A stretch of DNA of 62,227 nt from Caldilineaceae bacterium (GTDB lineage: Bacteria; Chloroflexota; Anaerolineae; Caldilineales; Caldilineaceae). The stretch covers positions 1 through 62,227 of the forward strand of contig JAJDZJ010000198.1 in assembly GCA_022824685.1 (NCBI GenBank), given 5' to 3'. Position numbers and translations under genes: made by a program. Under the pieces are notes generated by a model that saw only the letters and a list, made by a program, of their open reading frames with translations, was not told where the DNA came from and made no database searches. Positions 60,926 to 62,227 of this stretch are shown here, piece by piece (the first letter of the stretch is position 1; each line of letters starts with the position of its first letter).

Positions 60926-61555
60926 TTACGCCTTTACCGCCGTCCGTACCATCACCAACCCCCGATTCGGACCAGGGATCGAACCTTGAACAGCAATCAG
61001 ATTTCGCTCCGCATCAACCAGGGCAACCTTCAAATTCTGCACGGTTACCCGCTCATTTCCCATCTGTCCAGCGCCCTTGCTGCCGGGAAACGTATGCCCC
61101 GGGTACGTGCCCGCTCCGCGCGAGCCGGGCGCCCTGTGCCGGTCCGACTGGCCATGCGTCTTGGGACCGCCGCGGAACCCGTGACGCTTGACGCCGCCGG
61201 CAAAACCCTTCCCCTTCGACGTGCCGGTCACATCCACCAGCTCGCCCTCGGCAAATACGTCCGCCTTGATCACATCGCCCAGCGTATGGCCAGCCTCACT
61301 CTGCAGGCGAAACTCACGCACAAATCGCAGCTTCGGCACGTTCGCCTTCCTCAAATGACCGAGCTGACCCTGGGTCAACTTGCGCTCCGGCAACTCCTCA
61401 AAGCCAACCTGAATCGCATTGTAACCATCACTATCTTCAGCCTTCACCTGTGTCACATAACAGGGACCGGCCTCAATGACCGTAACCGGCACCACCTCGC
61501 CGCTCTCGTCAAACAGCTGGGTCATTCCTACCTTGCGGCCCAATATACCTTTCAC
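60926..61555 (-). CDS. rplC: 50S ribosomal protein L3
   Basis: A 209-aa protein. MKGILGRKVGMTQLF and TSKGKGFAGGVKRHGFRGG are diagnostic. The start is GTG with GGAGGAG upstream. It is the second gene of the S10 operon. Confidence 0.97.
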   Translation of the reverse strand: MKGILGRKVGMTQLFDESGEVVPVTVIEAGPCYVTQVKAEDSDGYNAIQVGFEELPERKLTQGQLGHLRKANVPKLRFVREFRLQSEAGHTLGDVIKADVFAEGELVDVTGTSKGKGFAGGVKRHGFRGGPKTHGQSDRHRAPGSRGAGTYPGHTFPGSKGAGQMGNERVTVQNLKVALVDAERNLIAVQGSIPGPNRGLVMVRTAVKA

Positions 61556-61689
61556 TTGCTCCTCCAGAATCGACAGCGCGCCCGATCACGCTCGACCGGC
61601 TGCCGTATCGCCCAACCAGGCCCATCGCCCGCCGACCGGCCCGATGCCGTCACGAACGATCCTCGCCGCACGCCACCGCAACTTGAGCC

Positions 61690-61998
61690 CTATAGCTTGA
61701 TCTCAATATCGACACCGGCGGGCAAATTCAGACGAGTCAGATTCTCAATCGTCTTGTTGCCTGGATCCACCACATCGATCAAGCGCTTGTGAGTTCGTAT
61801 CTCGAACTGCTCACGGCTGTCCTTGTCGATGAACGGCGACCGCATCACCGTGAACTTCTCGATCCTCGTAGGCAGAGGCACAGGCCCTACCACCTGGGCG
61901 CCCGTCTGCTCGGCAGCAGTGACGATCTGCTGTGCCGACGCATCCAGGACGCGGTGATCGTATGCCTTGAGCTTGATCCGGATCTTCTGCTTTGCCAT
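61690..61998 (-). CDS. rpsJ: 30S ribosomal protein S10
   Basis: A 102-aa protein, also Nus[21 protein letters not shown] and [20 protein letters not shown] are typical. It starts the S10 operon; tuf is upstream, with a terminator between. Confidence 0.97.
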   Translation of the reverse strand: MAKQKIRIKLKAYDHRVLDASAQQIVTAAEQTGAQVVGPVPLPTRIEKFTVMRSPFIDKDSREQFEIRTHKRLIDVVDPGNKTIENLTRLNLPAGVDIEIKL

Positions 61999-62031
61999 GT
62001 ATTTCGTCTCTCTTGTCGTGGCCCAGGAACC

Positions 62032-62062
62032 AAAAAACTGTGGCGAGTGCATCCACTCGCCA
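62032..62062 (-). terminator. Rho-independent terminator of tuf
   Basis: On the minus strand TGGCGAGTG-GATG-CACTCGCCA forms a perfect nine-base stem with a four-base loop, followed by CAG and TTTTTT. It lies 15 bases past the tuf stop. Confidence 0.9.
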
Positions 62063-62076
62063 CCTACCACTCTACT

Positions 62077-62227
62077 CTATTCGATAATCTCGGTAATCGC
62101 GCCGGCAGCGACGGTGCGGCCGCCTTCGCGGATGGCAAAACGTCCGCCGGTCTCAATGGCGACCGGCGAAATCAACACCACGTCCATCGTCACATTGTCG
62201 CCGGGCATCACCATCTCCACGCCCGCA
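62077..62227 (-). CDS. tuf: Elongation factor Tu, C-terminal part (cut by window end)
   Basis: Only the last 49 or so codons are in the window. [19 protein letters not shown] and [19 protein letters not shown] are the C-terminal domain III of EF-Tu. The gene continues beyond position 62227. It lies ahead of rpsJ, the str/S10 order. Confidence 0.95.
   Translation of the reverse strand, partial: AGVEMVMPGDNVTMDVVLISPVAIETGGRFAIREGGRTVAAGAITEIIE

Overview
The window is a high-GC bacterial chromosome segment, most likely from Chloroflexota (Anaerolineae/Caldilinea-like). This is an inference from the mix of families, from lipoprotein secretion with little sign of an outer-membrane apparatus, and from the gene order rpoA-rplQ-truA-rplM-rpsI. 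No 16S rRNA or tRNA gene was seen, so the assignment is not proven. GTG and TTG starts are common even in ribosomal genes.

Layout. 195-4327 (+): a solute-binding lipoprotein and an ABC ATPase without a permease, then DoxX - YeeE/YedE (TsuA-like) - DoxX, which looks like a sulfur-compound (thiosulfate) uptake and oxidation module. 4525-10660 (+): five envelope-glycan genes (cellulose-synthase-like GT2, TIGR04282-type transferase, DPM-type GT2, EamA transporter, GT39/ArnT-like membrane transferase). 10700-16419 (-): five co-directional genes, namely a RecB-like nuclease with four Fe-S-type cysteines, a DUF2283 protein, an SMC/OLD-like AAA ATPase, a TOPRIM/DUF4276-like protein and RecJ. The middle three are tightly packed and look lower in GC than their surroundings; this is the best candidate for an undescribed defence or DNA-processing system. 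16868-20438 (+): RraA-like aldolase, FAH-family enzyme, orphan DUF433 antitoxin-like gene and a sulfatase. 20514-25935 (-): a helical orphan protein, a methyltransferase, an HtrA protease, and a histidine kinase/response regulator pair. Abutting 11-bp direct repeats upstream of the protease promoter suggest that the pair controls it. 26356-28921: a DUF2231 membrane protein and msrPQ (methionine sulfoxide repair). 29019-35730 (-): a Cys-rich protein, a HARE-HTH-like protein, a DUF35/thiolase pair, a lipoprotein and folC. 36150-39853 (+): glycolytic gap-pgk-orf-tpiA. 39970-43453: an HExxH membrane protein, then TrpB2, thioredoxin and a MogA-like protein with altered motifs.

43670-62227 (-): the translation supercluster, transcribed from tuf (cut by the window end) through S10, spc and alpha operons to truA, rplM and rpsI. 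It is complete except that infA is missing from its usual place between map and rpmJ. A strong terminator separates tuf from rpsJ.

Intergenic DNA carries two dispersed repeats: a degenerate heptamer (ACTGACC) and a pyrimidine-rich motif with the core CAAATCCCCGTCC. All database-dependent statements (novelty, family boundaries, taxonomy) are recognition from sequence only and were not searched.
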